Of a DNA stretch of 54,848 bases, positions 31,510 through 39,968 are shown in pieces. Position 1 is the stretch's first letter, and every line of letters begins with the position of its first letter. The position numbers and the translations under genes are program-made. Below the pieces are notes generated by a model. The model searched no databases, had not been told where the DNA came from, and saw nothing but the letters and a program-made list of their open reading frames with translations. Source of the stretch: Domibacillus tundrae (GTDB lineage Bacteria > Bacillota > Bacilli > Bacillales > Domibacillaceae); assembly GCF_000970675.1 (NCBI RefSeq), contig NZ_LAJA01000016.1, forward strand, positions 1-54,848, given 5' to 3'.

Positions 31510-34500
31510 TCAGTCTTTTGATCCGATTGGTTCTATTCCAGCGGCTTCAGGAGCGATGTTTAATGTATCGGCCTGCTGCACATCCTCTTCGTCTTCAAGA
31601 TCACGCAATTCAATTTCCTTATCGTCGCCTGACATCATTTTCACGTCAAGACCAAGGCTTTGAAGCTCTTTAATCAATACTTTGAATGATTCAGGGACAC
31701 CTGGTTCTGGAACATTTTCACCTTTAACGATTGCTTCGTATGTTTTTACACGACCGACAATGTCATCGGATTTAACAGTTAAGATTTCCTGCAGCGTATA
31801 AGCAGCACCGTATGCTTCAAGTGCCCATACTTCCATCTCACCGAAACGCTGTCCGCCAAACTGAGCTTTACCGCCAAGTGGCTGCTGCGTAACGAGTGAG
31901 TATGGACCTGTAGAACGCGCGTGAAGTTTATCATCAACCATATGCGCAAGTTTGATCATGTACATGATTCCAACAGATACGCGGTTGTCGAATGGCTCGC
32001 CGCTGCGGCCATCATACAAGACAGTTTTCGCATCACGGCTCATGCCGGCTTCTTCAATTGTTTCCCACACATCATCCTCGGATGCACCATCAAATACCGG
32101 TGATGCAACGTGAATGCCAAGATAGCGTGCAGCCATACCTAAGTGAAGCTCAAGCACCTGTCCGATGTTCATACGGGATGGTACGCCAAGTGGGTTAAGC
32201 ATAATATCAACCGGTGTGCCATCTGGCAGGAACGGCATGTCTTCCTCTGGCAAAATACGGGAGATTACCCCTTTATTACCATGACGACCAGCCATTTTAT
32301 CCCCTTCAGAAATCTTCCGCTTCTGAACAATGTAAACACGTACGAGCTGATTCACACCCGGCGGCAGTTCGTCTCCATCTTCACGGTTGAAGACTTTTAC
32401 ATCAAGGACAATTCCGGTTCCGCCGTGAGGAACACGTAATGACGTATCACGAACTTCGCGTGCTTTTTCACCGAAGATCGCATGAAGCAGACGTTCTTCT
32501 GCTGTTAGTTCTGTTACACCTTTAGGCGTTACTTTCCCTACAAGCAAATCACCGTCTTTTACTTCAGCACCGACACGAATAATCCCACGATCATCAAGAT
32601 TGCGAAGTGCATCTTCACCGACGTTTGGAATATCACGCGTAATTTCTTCCGGTCCGAGCTTTGTATCACGTGATTCTGACTCGTATTCTTCAATATGAAT
32701 CGATGTATACACGTCATCTTTCACAAGACGCTCACTCATAATAATTGCATCTTCATAGTTGTAGCCGTCCCATGTCATGAACCCAACAAGGACGTTACGG
32801 CCAAGGGCAAGTTCGCCGAGCTCCATTGACGGGCCATCTGCTAAAATCTCGCCTTTTGTCACACGGTTGCCCACTGCAACGATTGGACGCTGGTTATAGC
32901 ACGTTCCTTGGTTAGAACGAATAAACTTTTGCAATTTATATTTATCAAGGTCGCCTTTTACTTCCTGTCCATCTACTTCTTGAATACGGCGGACAAAAAT
33001 TTGGCGGGCTTCTACTCGTTCAACAATTCCTTCGTGTTTGCAAATAACAGCAGCCCCAGAGTCCTTTGCAGATACATATTCCATACCTGTTCCGACAATT
33101 GGCGCTTCCGGCTGCATTAACGGCACAGCCTGACGCTGCATGTTCGCTCCCATGAGGGCACGGTTGGAGTCATCGTTTTCTAAGAATGGGATACATGCTG
33201 TCGCAGCCGATACAACCTGTTTCGGCGATACGTCCATATAATCCACACGCTCACGTTTAACCACGGTATTTTCACCACGGAAACGGGCAACGACTTCTTC
33301 TTCCGCAAATGATCCGTCATCGTTCAGGGGTACATTCGCCTGTGCGACAACGTAGTTATCTTCTTCATCGGCTGTCAAATAATCGATGCGCGTCGTTACA
33401 CAGCCTGTATCCGGATCGACACGGCGATACGGTGTTTCAATAAAGCCGAAACGGTTTACTTTCGCAAACGATGACAAGGAGTTGATCAGCCCGATGTTTG
33501 GTCCCTCAGGAGTTTCAATCGGACACATACGGCCATAGTGGGAGTAATGAACGTCACGCACTTCAAAGCCCGCGCGCTCACGTGTTAAACCACCCGGTCC
33601 GAGTGCGGACAGACGGCGTTTATGCGTTAATTCGCCAAGCGGATTCGTCTGATCCATAAACTGCGAAAGCTGAGAGCTTCCAAAGAACTCTTTAATTGAT
33701 GCAATCACCGGACGGATGTTAATAAGCTGCTGCGGTGTGATCGTTTGCGTGTCTTGAATCGACATACGCTCGCGAACAACCCGTTCCATACGAGACAACC
33801 CAATACGGAATTGGTTTTGCAAAAGTTCTCCAACTGAACGAAGACGACGGTTGCCGAGATGATCAATATCGTCTGTGTCGCCTACCCCGTAAAGAAGATT
33901 GAAGAAATAGCCTATTGACGCGATAATATCTGCCGGTGTGATGTTCTTCACGTTCATTTCTGGGAAGCCGTTGCCGATAAGATTAATTACCTGCTCTTCT
34001 TCGCTGTTTGGTGCGTATACTTTAATCGTTTGAACGGTCATGTCATCTTCAATCACGCCGCCTGTTTGACGGTATGATTTAAATGAAGCACCCTTTTCAA
34101 GATGCGGAATGACTTTATCGAGTGTGCGGCGGTCTAGCACCGTACCTGCTTCTGCAATAATTTCACCTGTTTCCGGATCTGCCAGCGGTTCAGCCAGACG
34201 CTGTCCGAATAAACGATTTTTCGTGTGAAGCTTTTTGTTCATTTTATAACGGCCTACACTGGCAAGATCGTACCGTTTCGGGTCAAAGAAACGGGAAACC
34301 AAAAGACTTTTCGCGTTGTCAACTGTCGGCGGTTCACCCGGGCGAAGACGCTCATAAATTTCAATCAGCGCTTTTTCCGTTGTTTCTGTATTATCTTTTT
34401 CAAGCGTATTGCGCAAATATTCGTTATCACCAAGCAAGTCGATGATTTCTTGATCAGTGCCAAACCCGAGCGCACGCAATAAAACCGTAATCGGTAATTT

Positions 34501-35064
34501 ACGCGTCCGGTCGATACGGACATATACGATATCTTTGGCATCTGTTTCGTATTCGAGCCACGCACCACGGTTTGGAATAACAGTCGCAGTGAAGCCGCGC
34601 TTTCCATTTTTGTCCAATTTTCCGTTGTAATACACACTTGGAGAACGAACGAGCTGAGAAACGATAACGCGCTCTGCACCGTTAATAATGAATGTTCCTG
34701 TTTCAGTCATAAGCGGGAAATCACCCATGAAAACTTCTTGATCTTTCACTTCGCCCGTTTCTTTGTTTAAAAGACGGACTTTCACACGGAGCGGCGCAGA
34801 GTATGTAACATCACGCTCTTTCGACTCATCCACGGGATATTTTGGTTCTGCCAAACTGTAATCAATAAATTCCAGTGCCAGATTACCTGTGAAATCTTCA
34901 ATCGGAGAAATGTCCTGGAACATTTCACGCAGACCCTCATCAAGAAACCATTGATAGGAGGCTGTTTGAATTTCAATCAAATTCGGTAACTCTAATACTT
35001 CACTAATGCGCGCATAGCTTCTGCGCTGGCGGTGTCGTCCATACTGAACTAGTTGACCTGTCAA
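31510..35064 (-). CDS. rpoB: DNA-directed RNA polymerase beta subunit
   Basis: 1184 aa. The rifampicin region reads [20 protein letters not shown] followed by KRRLSALGP: the commonly mutated Asp, His and Ser are wild type, but Gly replaces the Ala of B. subtilis in NPLAEL. The catalytic-region [13 protein letters not shown] is intact. A GTG at 35073 abuts GAGGGG; the TTG three codons later (35064) has an 8-base spacer and gives [15 protein letters not shown] as in B. subtilis, so TTG is called. It has its own promoter and a leader of about 200 bases with a terminator-like hairpin. Confidence 0.98.
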   Translation of the reverse strand: MTGQLVQYGRHRQRRSYARISEVLELPNLIEIQTASYQWFLDEGLREMFQDISPIEDFTGNLALEFIDYSLAEPKYPVDESKERDVTYSAPLRVKVRLLNKETGEVKDQEVFMGDFPLMTETGTFIINGAERVIVSQLVRSPSVYYNGKLDKNGKRGFTATVIPNRGAWLEYETDAKDIVYVRIDRTRKLPITVLLRALGFGTDQEIIDLLGDNEYLRNTLEKDNTETTEKALIEIYERLRPGEPPTVDNAKSLLVSRFFDPKRYDLASVGRYKMNKKLHTKNRLFGQRLAEPLADPETGEIIAEAGTVLDRRTLDKVIPHLEKGASFKSYRQTGGVIEDDMTVQTIKVYAPNSEEEQVINLIGNGFPEMNVKNITPADIIASIGYFFNLLYGVGDTDDIDHLGNRRLRSVGELLQNQFRIGLSRMERVVRERMSIQDTQTITPQQLINIRPVIASIKEFFGSSQLSQFMDQTNPLGELTHKRRLSALGPGGLTRERAGFEVRDVHYSHYGRMCPIETPEGPNIGLINSLSSFAKVNRFGFIETPYRRVDPDTGCVTTRIDYLTADEEDNYVVAQANVPLNDDGSFAEEEVVARFRGENTVVKRERVDYMDVSPKQVVSAATACIPFLENDDSNRALMGANMQRQAVPLMQPEAPIVGTGMEYVSAKDSGAAVICKHEGIVERVEARQIFVRRIQEVDGQEVKGDLDKYKLQKFIRSNQGTCYNQRPIVAVGNRVTKGEILADGPSMELGELALGRNVLVGFMTWDGYNYEDAIIMSERLVKDDVYTSIHIEEYESESRDTKLGPEEITRDIPNVGEDALRNLDDRGIIRVGAEVKDGDLLVGKVTPKGVTELTAEERLLHAIFGEKAREVRDTSLRVPHGGTGIVLDVKVFNREDGDELPPGVNQLVRVYIVQKRKISEGDKMAGRHGNKGVISRILPEEDMPFLPDGTPVDIMLNPLGVPSRMNIGQVLELHLGMAARYLGIHVASPVFDGASEDDVWETIEEAGMSRDAKTVLYDGRSGEPFDNRVSVGIMYMIKLAHMVDDKLHARSTGPYSLVTQQPLGGKAQFGGQRFGEMEVWALEAYGAAYTLQEILTVKSDDIVGRVKTYEAIVKGENVPEPGVPESFKVLIKELQSLGLDVKMMSGDDKEIELRDLEDEEDVQQADTLNIAPEAAGIEPIGSKD

Positions 35065-35142
35065 CTGATTCACCCCTCAAATCAAGCGTTATTATTGCCT
35101 ATAATTTATCTTTAAGCGGAGTATTTTCATACTCAACAAGAC

Positions 35143-35174
35143 AAAAAGAAAAAGGTTTTGTCAAAGAAAACCTT
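35143..35174 (-). terminator. Terminator-like hairpin inside the rpoB leader (possible attenuator)
   Basis: The minus strand has AAGGTTTT-ctttgac-AAAACCTT followed by TTTCTTTTTG. It lies downstream of the rpoB promoter and upstream of rpoB. The stem is AU-rich, so termination would be partial. Confidence 0.5.
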
Positions 35175-35276
35175 ATTTTTATCACGATTGGCCCTATTTT
35201 GTTGTCATTGTTCCCATTTCGGCAAAAAAATATTCTCATTGACAAACGGGCACAAATATTATATTGGCATTTTACA

Positions 35277-35305
35277 ATAATAGCATACGGTTTTTTTAGG
35301 GTCAA
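35277..35305 (-). promoter_or_regulatory. Sigma-A promoter of rpoB-rpoC
   Basis: Minus strand TTGACC (35300-35305), 17-base spacer, TATTAT (35277-35282), starting exactly after the stop codon of the upstream methyltransferase gene. Confidence 0.8.
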
Positions 35306-35905
35306 TTATTTTTTCGCACGCAAAATAAAATAGCCTTTAGCTTTCGCTGCAACTTCACATGAACCGGCCAGCCGTTCGATTTCTTTTATGACAGATGGCG
35401 CTCCCTGTTTTTTCTGAATAACAACCCATAGTTCGCCGCCTTCTGAAAGTTTTGCAAAGCCGGTTTGTACTATATCAAAAACAACTTGCTTGCCCGCGCG
35501 GATCGGCGGGTTTGTCAGCACTGCCGCAAAACCTTCTTCCGACACATTTTGCAGACGATCACTTTCGTAAATGAGCACATTGTCAACATTATTTCGCTTT
35601 GCATTTTCACGCGCCAGCGTCAGTGCCCTGTCATTCACATCAATCATATGAATGATTCGATCCGGCTGTTCGGATGCGATCGAAAGACCGATTGGACCAT
35701 AACCGCAGCCAGCATCCAATATTGGTCCATCTACTTCCGGCCATTCAAATGTTTCAATAAGCAGCCTTGAACCAAAGTCCACTTCTGATTTCGAGAAAAC
35801 ACCGGCATCTGTTTCAAATGTATATGATTTGCCACGCAATGCAAATGTGAAGTGCTGCGGACGATGCTCGCTGTTAGGGTTTTTGGAAAAATAATGGTCT
35901 CCCAC
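35306..35905 (-). CDS. RsmC-like class I SAM-dependent methyltransferase (YbxB)
   Basis: 199 aa from a GTG start with AAGGGGAA upstream. SAM-binding motif I is ILDAGCGYGPIGL (about residue 63); the catalytic NPPIRAGK fits N6/N2 purine methylases acting on rRNA. B. subtilis YbxB is the homologue at the same position between rplL and rpoB. Substrate is not proven from sequence; 16S rRNA guanine methylation is the family expectation. The rplL terminator lies just upstream, so expression is by read-through or a weak promoter. Confidence 0.9.
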   Translation of the reverse strand: MGDHYFSKNPNSEHRPQHFTFALRGKSYTFETDAGVFSKSEVDFGSRLLIETFEWPEVDGPILDAGCGYGPIGLSIASEQPDRIIHMIDVNDRALTLARENAKRNNVDNVLIYESDRLQNVSEEGFAAVLTNPPIRAGKQVVFDIVQTGFAKLSEGGELWVVIQKKQGAPSVIKEIERLAGSCEVAAKAKGYFILRAKK

Positions 35906-35928
35906 GATCTATTTCCCCTTTCAATAAA

Positions 35929-35960
35929 CAAAAGCCCGCTGCAAAACCAGCGGACTTTTG
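35929..35960 (-). terminator. Intrinsic terminator after rplL
   Basis: The minus strand carries CAAAAGTCCGCTG-gttttg-CAGCGGGCTTTTG followed by TTTATTG. Confidence 0.88.
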
Positions 35961-35978
35961 TGTCATTGTATCAAAGAA

Positions 35979-36341
35979 TTACTTCACTTCTACAGAAGCG
36001 CCAACTTCTTCAAGTTTCGCTTTCAGCTCTTCAGCTTCTTCTTTCGCGATACCTTCTTTAAGCGCTTTTGGTGTGTTGTCAACTAGCTCTTTCGCTTCTT
36101 TCAAGCCAAGGCCTGTGATTTCGCGAACTGCTTTGATAACTTTGATTTTTTGGTCGCCTGCTCCATTAAGGATAAGGTCGAATTCAGTTTGTTCTGCTGC
36201 TGCTTCGCCGCCGCCAGCACCTGCTGCTGCAACTGGTGCTGCTGCTGTTACGCCGAATTCTTCTTCGATTGCTTTTACAAGGTCGTTCAATTCAAGAACG
36301 GACATTTCTTTGATTGCTTCAATGATTTGCTCTTTAGACAT
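35979..36341 (-). CDS. rplL: 50S ribosomal protein L7/L12
   Basis: 120 aa (B. subtilis 123). An N-terminal dimerisation domain, an Ala/Gly-rich hinge (about residues 33-50), and the C-terminal factor-binding domain with [20 protein letters not shown]. It forms the flexible stalk on L10 that recruits translation factors. Followed by a terminator; cotranscribed with rplJ. Confidence 0.98.
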   Translation of the reverse strand: MSKEQIIEAIKEMSVLELNDLVKAIEEEFGVTAAAPVAAAGAGGGEAAAEQTEFDLILNGAGDQKIKVIKAVREITGLGLKEAKELVDNTPKALKEGIAKEEAEELKAKLEEVGASVEVK

Positions 36342-36414
36342 TTTGTGTTTCCTCCTTAGTGTGTTTTAAAAATGTTTTTTTATTCGTTAAACCGCTACGC
36401 GGCTTGTCTTACTA

Positions 36415-36915
36415 TTACGCGCCTTGTTCTTCTTTTTGGTCGGCCACTGCTTTCGCTGCAAGAGCGAAGTTGCGGATTGGCGCTTGAAGAACGCTGAGTA
36501 CCATCGAAAGAAGTCCTTCGCGTGATGGAAGTTCTGCAAGTGCTTTAACTTCCTCAACAGATACGAAGTTGCCTTCAAGAACACCCGCTTTGATTTCAAG
36601 CGCTTCGTTTTTCTTCGCGAATTCATTCAAGATCTTCGCTGGAGCGACAACATCCTCAGCACCGAACGCGATTGCGTTTGGACCTGTAAGGAACTCTTGA
36701 AGTCCTTCAATGCCTGCCTGCTCAGCTGCACGGCGAGTCATTGTATTTTTGTATACTTTGAACTCAACGCCTGCTTCACGAAGCTGCTTACGAAGTTCCG
36801 TTACTTGTGCCACGGAAAGTCCGCGGTAGTCAACGATAACTGTCGATGGGCTGTTTTTTAGTTTGTCGGCGATTTCACCAACAAGTGCTTGCTTTTTCTC
36901 GATAACGCTGCTCAT
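36415..36915 (-). CDS. rplJ: 50S ribosomal protein L10
   Basis: 166 aa, as in B. subtilis. [20 protein letters not shown] and [14 protein letters not shown] are typical; the C-terminal helix binds L7/L12 dimers. In Bacillus the L10(L12)4 complex is thought to bind the mRNA leader upstream, which is present here. GGAGG lies 8 bases before the ATG. Confidence 0.97.
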   Translation of the reverse strand: MSSVIEKKQALVGEIADKLKNSPSTVIVDYRGLSVAQVTELRKQLREAGVEFKVYKNTMTRRAAEQAGIEGLQEFLTGPNAIAFGAEDVVAPAKILNEFAKKNEALEIKAGVLEGNFVSVEEVKALAELPSREGLLSMVLSVLQAPIRNFALAAKAVADQKEEQGA

Positions 36916-36929
36916 CTGCTACACCTCCT

Positions 36930-37190
36930 GTAGAATTTGTACGAGCGGAACTCGCTCATCATTTAATACCGTTAAAGGATCGAGGGTTAACTATGCCGCG
37001 TCCTGCAGCGGCCCCCCAGGAAACATAAAAGCCTCCATATCCCGAAAGACATGGAGGCAAGAAAAGCGGACGAAACGCCGCGCAATCTATTTCGCAAGTC
37101 CTCGGCAGGATGATTAAGCGTGAGCCCCTGCTGTCTACGGTACAAATGTACATATGTGGTTAATAAGTTGTTCAAGAGCTTAAAAACTCT
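36930..37190 (-). ncRNA. L10 leader (ribosomal protein autoregulatory element)
   Basis: The 337-base rplA-rplJ gap begins with a promoter, followed by a long folded leader. It ends in a terminator-like hairpin, GCCTCC ... GGAGGC with a T-run (37027-37058), then an anti-Shine-Dalgarno-free start region. Position, length and this hairpin fit the L10_leader family of Firmicutes. Exact boundaries are approximate. Confidence 0.75.
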
Positions 37191-37222
37191 TGTTACTCAC
37201 CTTCGTAAGCTCAACGAATTTT

Positions 37223-37251
37223 ACTTTAACAGAAAATCTTTATGTTGTCAA
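37223..37251 (-). promoter_or_regulatory. Promoter of rplJ-rplL
   Basis: Minus strand TTGACA (37246-37251), 17-base spacer, TAAAGT (37223-37228), just before the rplA stop-proximal end. B. subtilis also has a promoter here. Confidence 0.65.
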
Positions 37252-37252
37252 C

Positions 37253-37957
37253 TTAGTTTTTAACTGTTACGAAAGATGAAGCATCTACTTTTACGCCAGG
37301 ACCCATTGTTGACGTAATAGCAATGTTTTTCATGTAAATGCCTTTTGCTGCAGAAGGCTTTACTTTCATCATTGTATCAAAAATCGCTGTAAAGTTTTCG
37401 ATCAGCTTGCTGCTTTCGAATGAAACTTTACCAACTGGTACGTGAACGTTACCGGCTTTATCTACACGGTATTCCACTTTACCTGCTTTGATTTCTTGAA
37501 TGGCTTTTGTAACGTCGAATGTAACTGTTCCTGTTTTCGGGTTCGGCATCAAGCCTTTTGGTCCGAGAACACGACCTAATTTACCAACTTCACCCATCAT
37601 GTCAGGTGTTGCCACGATCACATCAAATTCAAACCAGCCTTGTTGGATTTTAGTGATGAAGTCGCTGTCGCCTACGTGGTCTGCACCCGCAGCTTCCGCT
37701 TCTTTTGCTTTTTCGCCTTTTGCAAATACAAGAACGCGTTGTGTTTTACCTGTTCCATTTGGAAGAACAAGCGCACCGCGGATTTGTTGATCCGCTTTTT
37801 TCGGGTCAACACCAAGACGGAATGCCGCCTCAACTGTTGCATCAAATTTCACTGTACTTGTTTGTTTTACAAGTTCAATTGCTTCTTCTACTGAATATTG
37901 TTTCGTGCGATCAACGAGTTTCGTCGCATCTTGAAACTTTTTACCTTGTTTAGCCAT
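37253..37957 (-). CDS. rplA: 50S ribosomal protein L1
   Basis: 234 aa (B. subtilis 232). [20 protein letters not shown] and [19 protein letters not shown]-type sequence ([15 protein letters not shown]) are the L1 signature. It forms the mobile L1 stalk that guides deacyl-tRNA out. It follows rplK by 108 bases containing a strong hairpin. Confidence 0.98.
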   Translation of the reverse strand: MAKQGKKFQDATKLVDRTKQYSVEEAIELVKQTSTVKFDATVEAAFRLGVDPKKADQQIRGALVLPNGTGKTQRVLVFAKGEKAKEAEAAGADHVGDSDFITKIQQGWFEFDVIVATPDMMGEVGKLGRVLGPKGLMPNPKTGTVTFDVTKAIQEIKAGKVEYRVDKAGNVHVPVGKVSFESSKLIENFTAIFDTMMKVKPSAAKGIYMKNIAITSTMGPGVKVDASSFVTVKN

Positions 37958-38008
37958 GTTTTATTTCCTCCTTATGTGGTTTTAGCGGAATTTACCTCCC
38001 ACGAATAA

Positions 38009-38046
38009 AGGCTGCGGATGAAGTATCGCTACTTCACTCGCAACCT
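38009..38046 (-). ncRNA. Hairpin in the rplK-rplA gap
   Basis: The minus strand folds as AGGTTGCGAGTGAAGTA-gcga-TACTTCATCCGCAGCCT with two mismatches. There is no T-run, so it is not a normal terminator. It could be an L1 binding or mRNA processing site. Confidence 0.5.
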
Positions 38047-38065
38047 CCAAAAAACAGACAACTGA

Positions 38066-38491
38066 TCAGTCTTCGATCACAATACCCATGCTGCGGGCAG
38101 TACCTTCAACCATACGCATAGCCGATTCAACGTCAGCTGCATTTAAGTCAGGCATTTTTGTTTCAGCAATTTCACGCACTTTATCACGTTTAACCGTTGC
38201 AACTTTATTGCGGTTCGGTTCTCCAGATCCTGATTCGATACCAGCTGCTTTTTTCAAAAGAACAGCTGCAGGCGGAGTTTTTGTGATGAATGTAAATGAA
38301 CGGTCTTCAAAAACCGAGATTTCAACCGGAATGATCAATCCTGCTTGATCTGCTGTGCGCGCATTGAATTCTTTACAGAATCCCATGATGTTAACACCAG
38401 CTTGACCGAGTGCCGGACCAACCGGCGGCGCAGGGTTTGCTTTACCTGCAGGAATTTGCAGTTTTACAACTTTAATTACTTTTTTAGCCAC
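38066..38491 (-). CDS. rplK: 50S ribosomal protein L11
   Basis: 141 aa, as in B. subtilis, from GTG at 38491 (AAGGAGG upstream); the frame upstream to 38545 is unsupported. [20 protein letters not shown] in the N-terminal domain and the RNA-binding C-terminal domain with the signature [20 protein letters not shown] are intact. It is part of the GTPase-associated centre and needed for RelA activation. Confidence 0.97.
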   Translation of the reverse strand: MAKKVIKVVKLQIPAGKANPAPPVGPALGQAGVNIMGFCKEFNARTADQAGLIIPVEISVFEDRSFTFITKTPPAAVLLKKAAGIESGSGEPNRNKVATVKRDKVREIAETKMPDLNAADVESAMRMVEGTARSMGIVIED

Positions 38492-38526
38492 GAGACACAC
38501 CTCCTTAAGTCCGTGATGTGGTACAT

Positions 38527-38570
38527 GGGGCTTTGCCCCTCCCACTCTGTCTATCTTTATTTAAATAAAG
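38527..38570 (-). ncRNA. rplK leader with palindrome and GC hairpin
   Basis: The minus strand has the perfect 20-base palindrome ATCTTTATTTAAATAAAGAT (38551-38570), then GGGGC-aaa-GCCCC (38527-38539) just upstream of the ribosome binding site. This hairpin could affect rplK translation. No known leader family is assigned. Confidence 0.4.
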
Positions 38571-38573
38571 ATG

Positions 38574-38601
38574 ATTATAAAATGAGTCTTAGGCAGTACA
38601 A
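38574..38601 (-). promoter_or_regulatory. Candidate proximal rplK promoter
   Basis: Minus strand TTGTAC (38596-38601), 16-base spacer, TATAAT (38574-38579). Confidence 0.5.
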
Positions 38602-38619
38602 TACATACTGACCTAAAAA

Positions 38620-38648
38620 ATAGTACCACTTTTCACGCAAGATTTCAA
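38620..38648 (-). promoter_or_regulatory. Candidate distal rplK promoter
   Basis: Minus strand TTGAAA (38643-38648), 17-base spacer, TACTAT (38620-38625), about 50 bases upstream of the proximal one. Confidence 0.6.
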
Positions 38649-38656
38649 CCTGTTTT

Positions 38657-39193
38657 TCAGGATATTTTATTCACTTGATCAAAATCAAGTTCTACTGGCG
38701 TTTCACGGCCAAACATATTGACGAGCACTTTCAGCTTGCCTTTATCCTGATCAATTTCTTCTACAGTGCCTTCAAAGTCTGCAAATGGACCGTCTTTAAC
38801 GATGACGGTTTCGCCAAGCTCGTAATCCGCTTCATGACGGCGCTCTTCCATCCCCATTTGTTTTAGGATGGATGTTACTTCATCCGGAAGAAGCGGGGTC
38901 GGTTTAGAACCATGGCCGGATGAGCCTACAAAGCCTGTGACACCCGGTGTGTTCCGGACAACATACCACGAATCGTCCGTCATGACGATTTCAACAAGCA
39001 CGTAACCGGGAAACACTTTACGTTTCGTAATTTTTTCTTTCCCGTTTTTTATATCGCGCTCTTCTTCTTCTGGTACGATGACGCGAAAAATTTTATCCTG
39101 CATCGCCATCGACTCAACGCGTTTTTCTAAATTTGCTTTTACTTTATTCTCATATCCTGAATACGTGTGAACGACATACCAATTTTTTTCCAT
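38657..39193 (-). CDS. nusG: Transcription termination/antitermination factor NusG
   Basis: 178 aa (B. subtilis 177): NGN domain ([34 protein letters not shown]) and C-terminal KOW domain ([20 protein letters not shown]). It binds RNA polymerase and, in Bacillus, promotes pausing. The ATG at 39193 gives the family N-terminus, but the nearest good Shine-Dalgarno (GGAGGG) is about 20 bases upstream with a small stem between; the in-frame ATG at 39226 lacks any ribosome binding site. Unusually it is separated from secE by 348 bases with repeats and a terminator. Confidence 0.96.
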   Translation of the reverse strand: MEKNWYVVHTYSGYENKVKANLEKRVESMAMQDKIFRVIVPEEEERDIKNGKEKITKRKVFPGYVLVEIVMTDDSWYVVRNTPGVTGFVGSSGHGSKPTPLLPDEVTSILKQMGMEERRHEADYELGETVIVKDGPFADFEGTVEEIDQDKGKLKVLVNMFGRETPVELDFDQVNKIS

Positions 39194-39232
39194 AGAAAGG
39201 GACTTGTGTCCTTCCCTCCTTTTCATTTAAAT

Positions 39233-39376
39233 GAAAAGCGCAAGGCGCCCGTTTATCAGCGACAAGCATAAGACGAGCTGTCTTAGAGCAAAGACTAAGA
39301 TCGCGGCATCGTGCCGCAACGTCTTTGTGACCCACATCGTGTGGGCCCTCGAGCTGATGGCACCTGGAGCTAGACA
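39233..39376. repeat. Structured intergenic repeat element (long copy)
   Basis: The plus strand has the borders GAAAAGCGCAAGGCG and GGAGCTAGACA, as in the short copy at 8131-8196. The outer arms AGGCGCC and ATCAGC pair with GCTGAT and GGCACCT near the other end. Inside are two hairpins, GCGGC-atcgt-GCCGC (39303-39317) and CCCAC-atcgt-GTGGG (39331-39345). Confidence 0.65.
39303..39345 (+). ncRNA. Two-hairpin motif, possibly Bacillaceae-1 RNA (plus-strand copy)
   Basis: GCGGC-atcgt-GCCGC, a 13-base linker (AACGTCTTTGTGA), then CCCAC-atcgt-GTGGG. Both loops are ATCNT. The Bacillaceae-1 RNA motif is described as two hairpins with similar pyrimidine-containing pentaloops near ribosomal operons; this resemblance is from memory and untested. 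Confidence 0.5.
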
Positions 39377-39390
39377 TTTTTCAAACCAAA

Positions 39391-39416
39391 TGAAAAAACC
39401 CGTTAAACGGGCTTTT
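39391..39416 (-). terminator. Intrinsic terminator between secE and nusG
   Basis: The minus strand has AGCCCG-ttta-ACGGGTTTTTT. The T-run is better on the minus strand, the direction of rpmG-secE; some plus-strand activity is possible. Confidence 0.75.
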
Positions 39417-39421
39417 CAGGT

Positions 39422-39463
39422 CCGCATGATGCGGGTCATAAAGGCACTGCCGCAAGATGCGGC
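39422..39463 (-). ncRNA. Two-hairpin motif (minus-strand copy)
   Basis: Minus strand GCCGC-atctt-GCGGC (39463-39449), a 13-base linker (AGTGCCTTTATGA), then CCGCAT-c-ATGCGG (39434-39422 region). It has the same layout as the plus-strand copy at 39303-39345 with compensatory base changes in the stems. Confidence 0.5.
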
Positions 39464-39541
39464 GTTCCTAGCCTCTTAATCATATTATCCATTATACCAC
39501 GGAAAAAACACTGTGTATTCAAGTAATTTTTCAGACAGCTG

Positions 39542-39727
39542 TTACATTTCTAAAACCCAGCGGACGAGCGTTGAAATACCAAGATCGACGACCGAGAAAA
39601 AAAGAGCAAGAAAAATTACTGTCGAAATGACGGTAATCGTATATGTCGTAAGCTCTTTTCGTTTCGGCCAGCTGACCTTGGCCATTTCAGAGCGCACGTT
39701 ACGGAAAAACTGCGTAATGCGTGACAT
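39542..39727 (-). CDS. secE: Preprotein translocase subunit SecE
   Basis: 61 aa (B. subtilis 59) with one transmembrane helix (about residues 32-52). The conserved amphipathic segment EMAKVSWPKRKELT precedes it. GGAGG lies about 9 bases before the ATG at 39727; the longer frame to 39763 overlaps rpmG and is not used. It clamps SecY (12484-13785). Confidence 0.95.
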   Translation of the reverse strand: MSRITQFFRNVRSEMAKVSWPKRKELTTYTITVISTVIFLALFFSVVDLGISTLVRWVLEM

Positions 39728-39759
39728 TTGCTGAAACCTCCAAAAGAAATGCGCCGGTG

Positions 39760-39906
39760 TCATTTCGTCTGTTTATGCCCAGTATGCTGATTGCAGACAC
39801 CGCAAAATTTTTTTATTTCAAGGCGCTCGCCGCCGGTTGTATTCACCGTCGTCGAGTAATTGCGTGATCCGCATACAGAACACGCAAGCGGCACTTTTTT
39901 CGCCAT
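39760..39906 (-). CDS. rpmG: 50S ribosomal protein L33 (zinc-binding form)
   Basis: A 48-aa gene starting [19 protein letters not shown] and ending [11 protein letters not shown]. Two CxxC pairs (CSVC and CGVC) form the zinc site, the C+ type. Position before secE corresponds to B. subtilis rpmGB. GGTGA lies upstream of the ATG. Confidence 0.95.
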   Translation of the reverse strand: MAKKVPLACSVCGSRNYSTTVNTTGGERLEIKKFCGVCNQHTGHKQTK

Positions 39907-39935
39907 GTTCATCACCTTACCATTTCAATTCTTAA

Positions 39936-39965
39936 AACGTATCATTGAAAGCGGTCTTTCGTCAA
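39936..39965 (-). promoter_or_regulatory. Candidate promoter of rpmG-secE
   Basis: Minus strand TTGACG (39960-39965), 18-base spacer, TACGTT (39936-39941). The -35 is good, the -10 weak. Confidence 0.4.
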
Positions 39966-39968
39966 GTT

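Noticed and set aside
35306-35905. Naming the methyltransferase rsmC outright
   Set aside because: It has the single-domain YbxB form rather than the two-domain E. coli RsmC, so the substrate is not certain.
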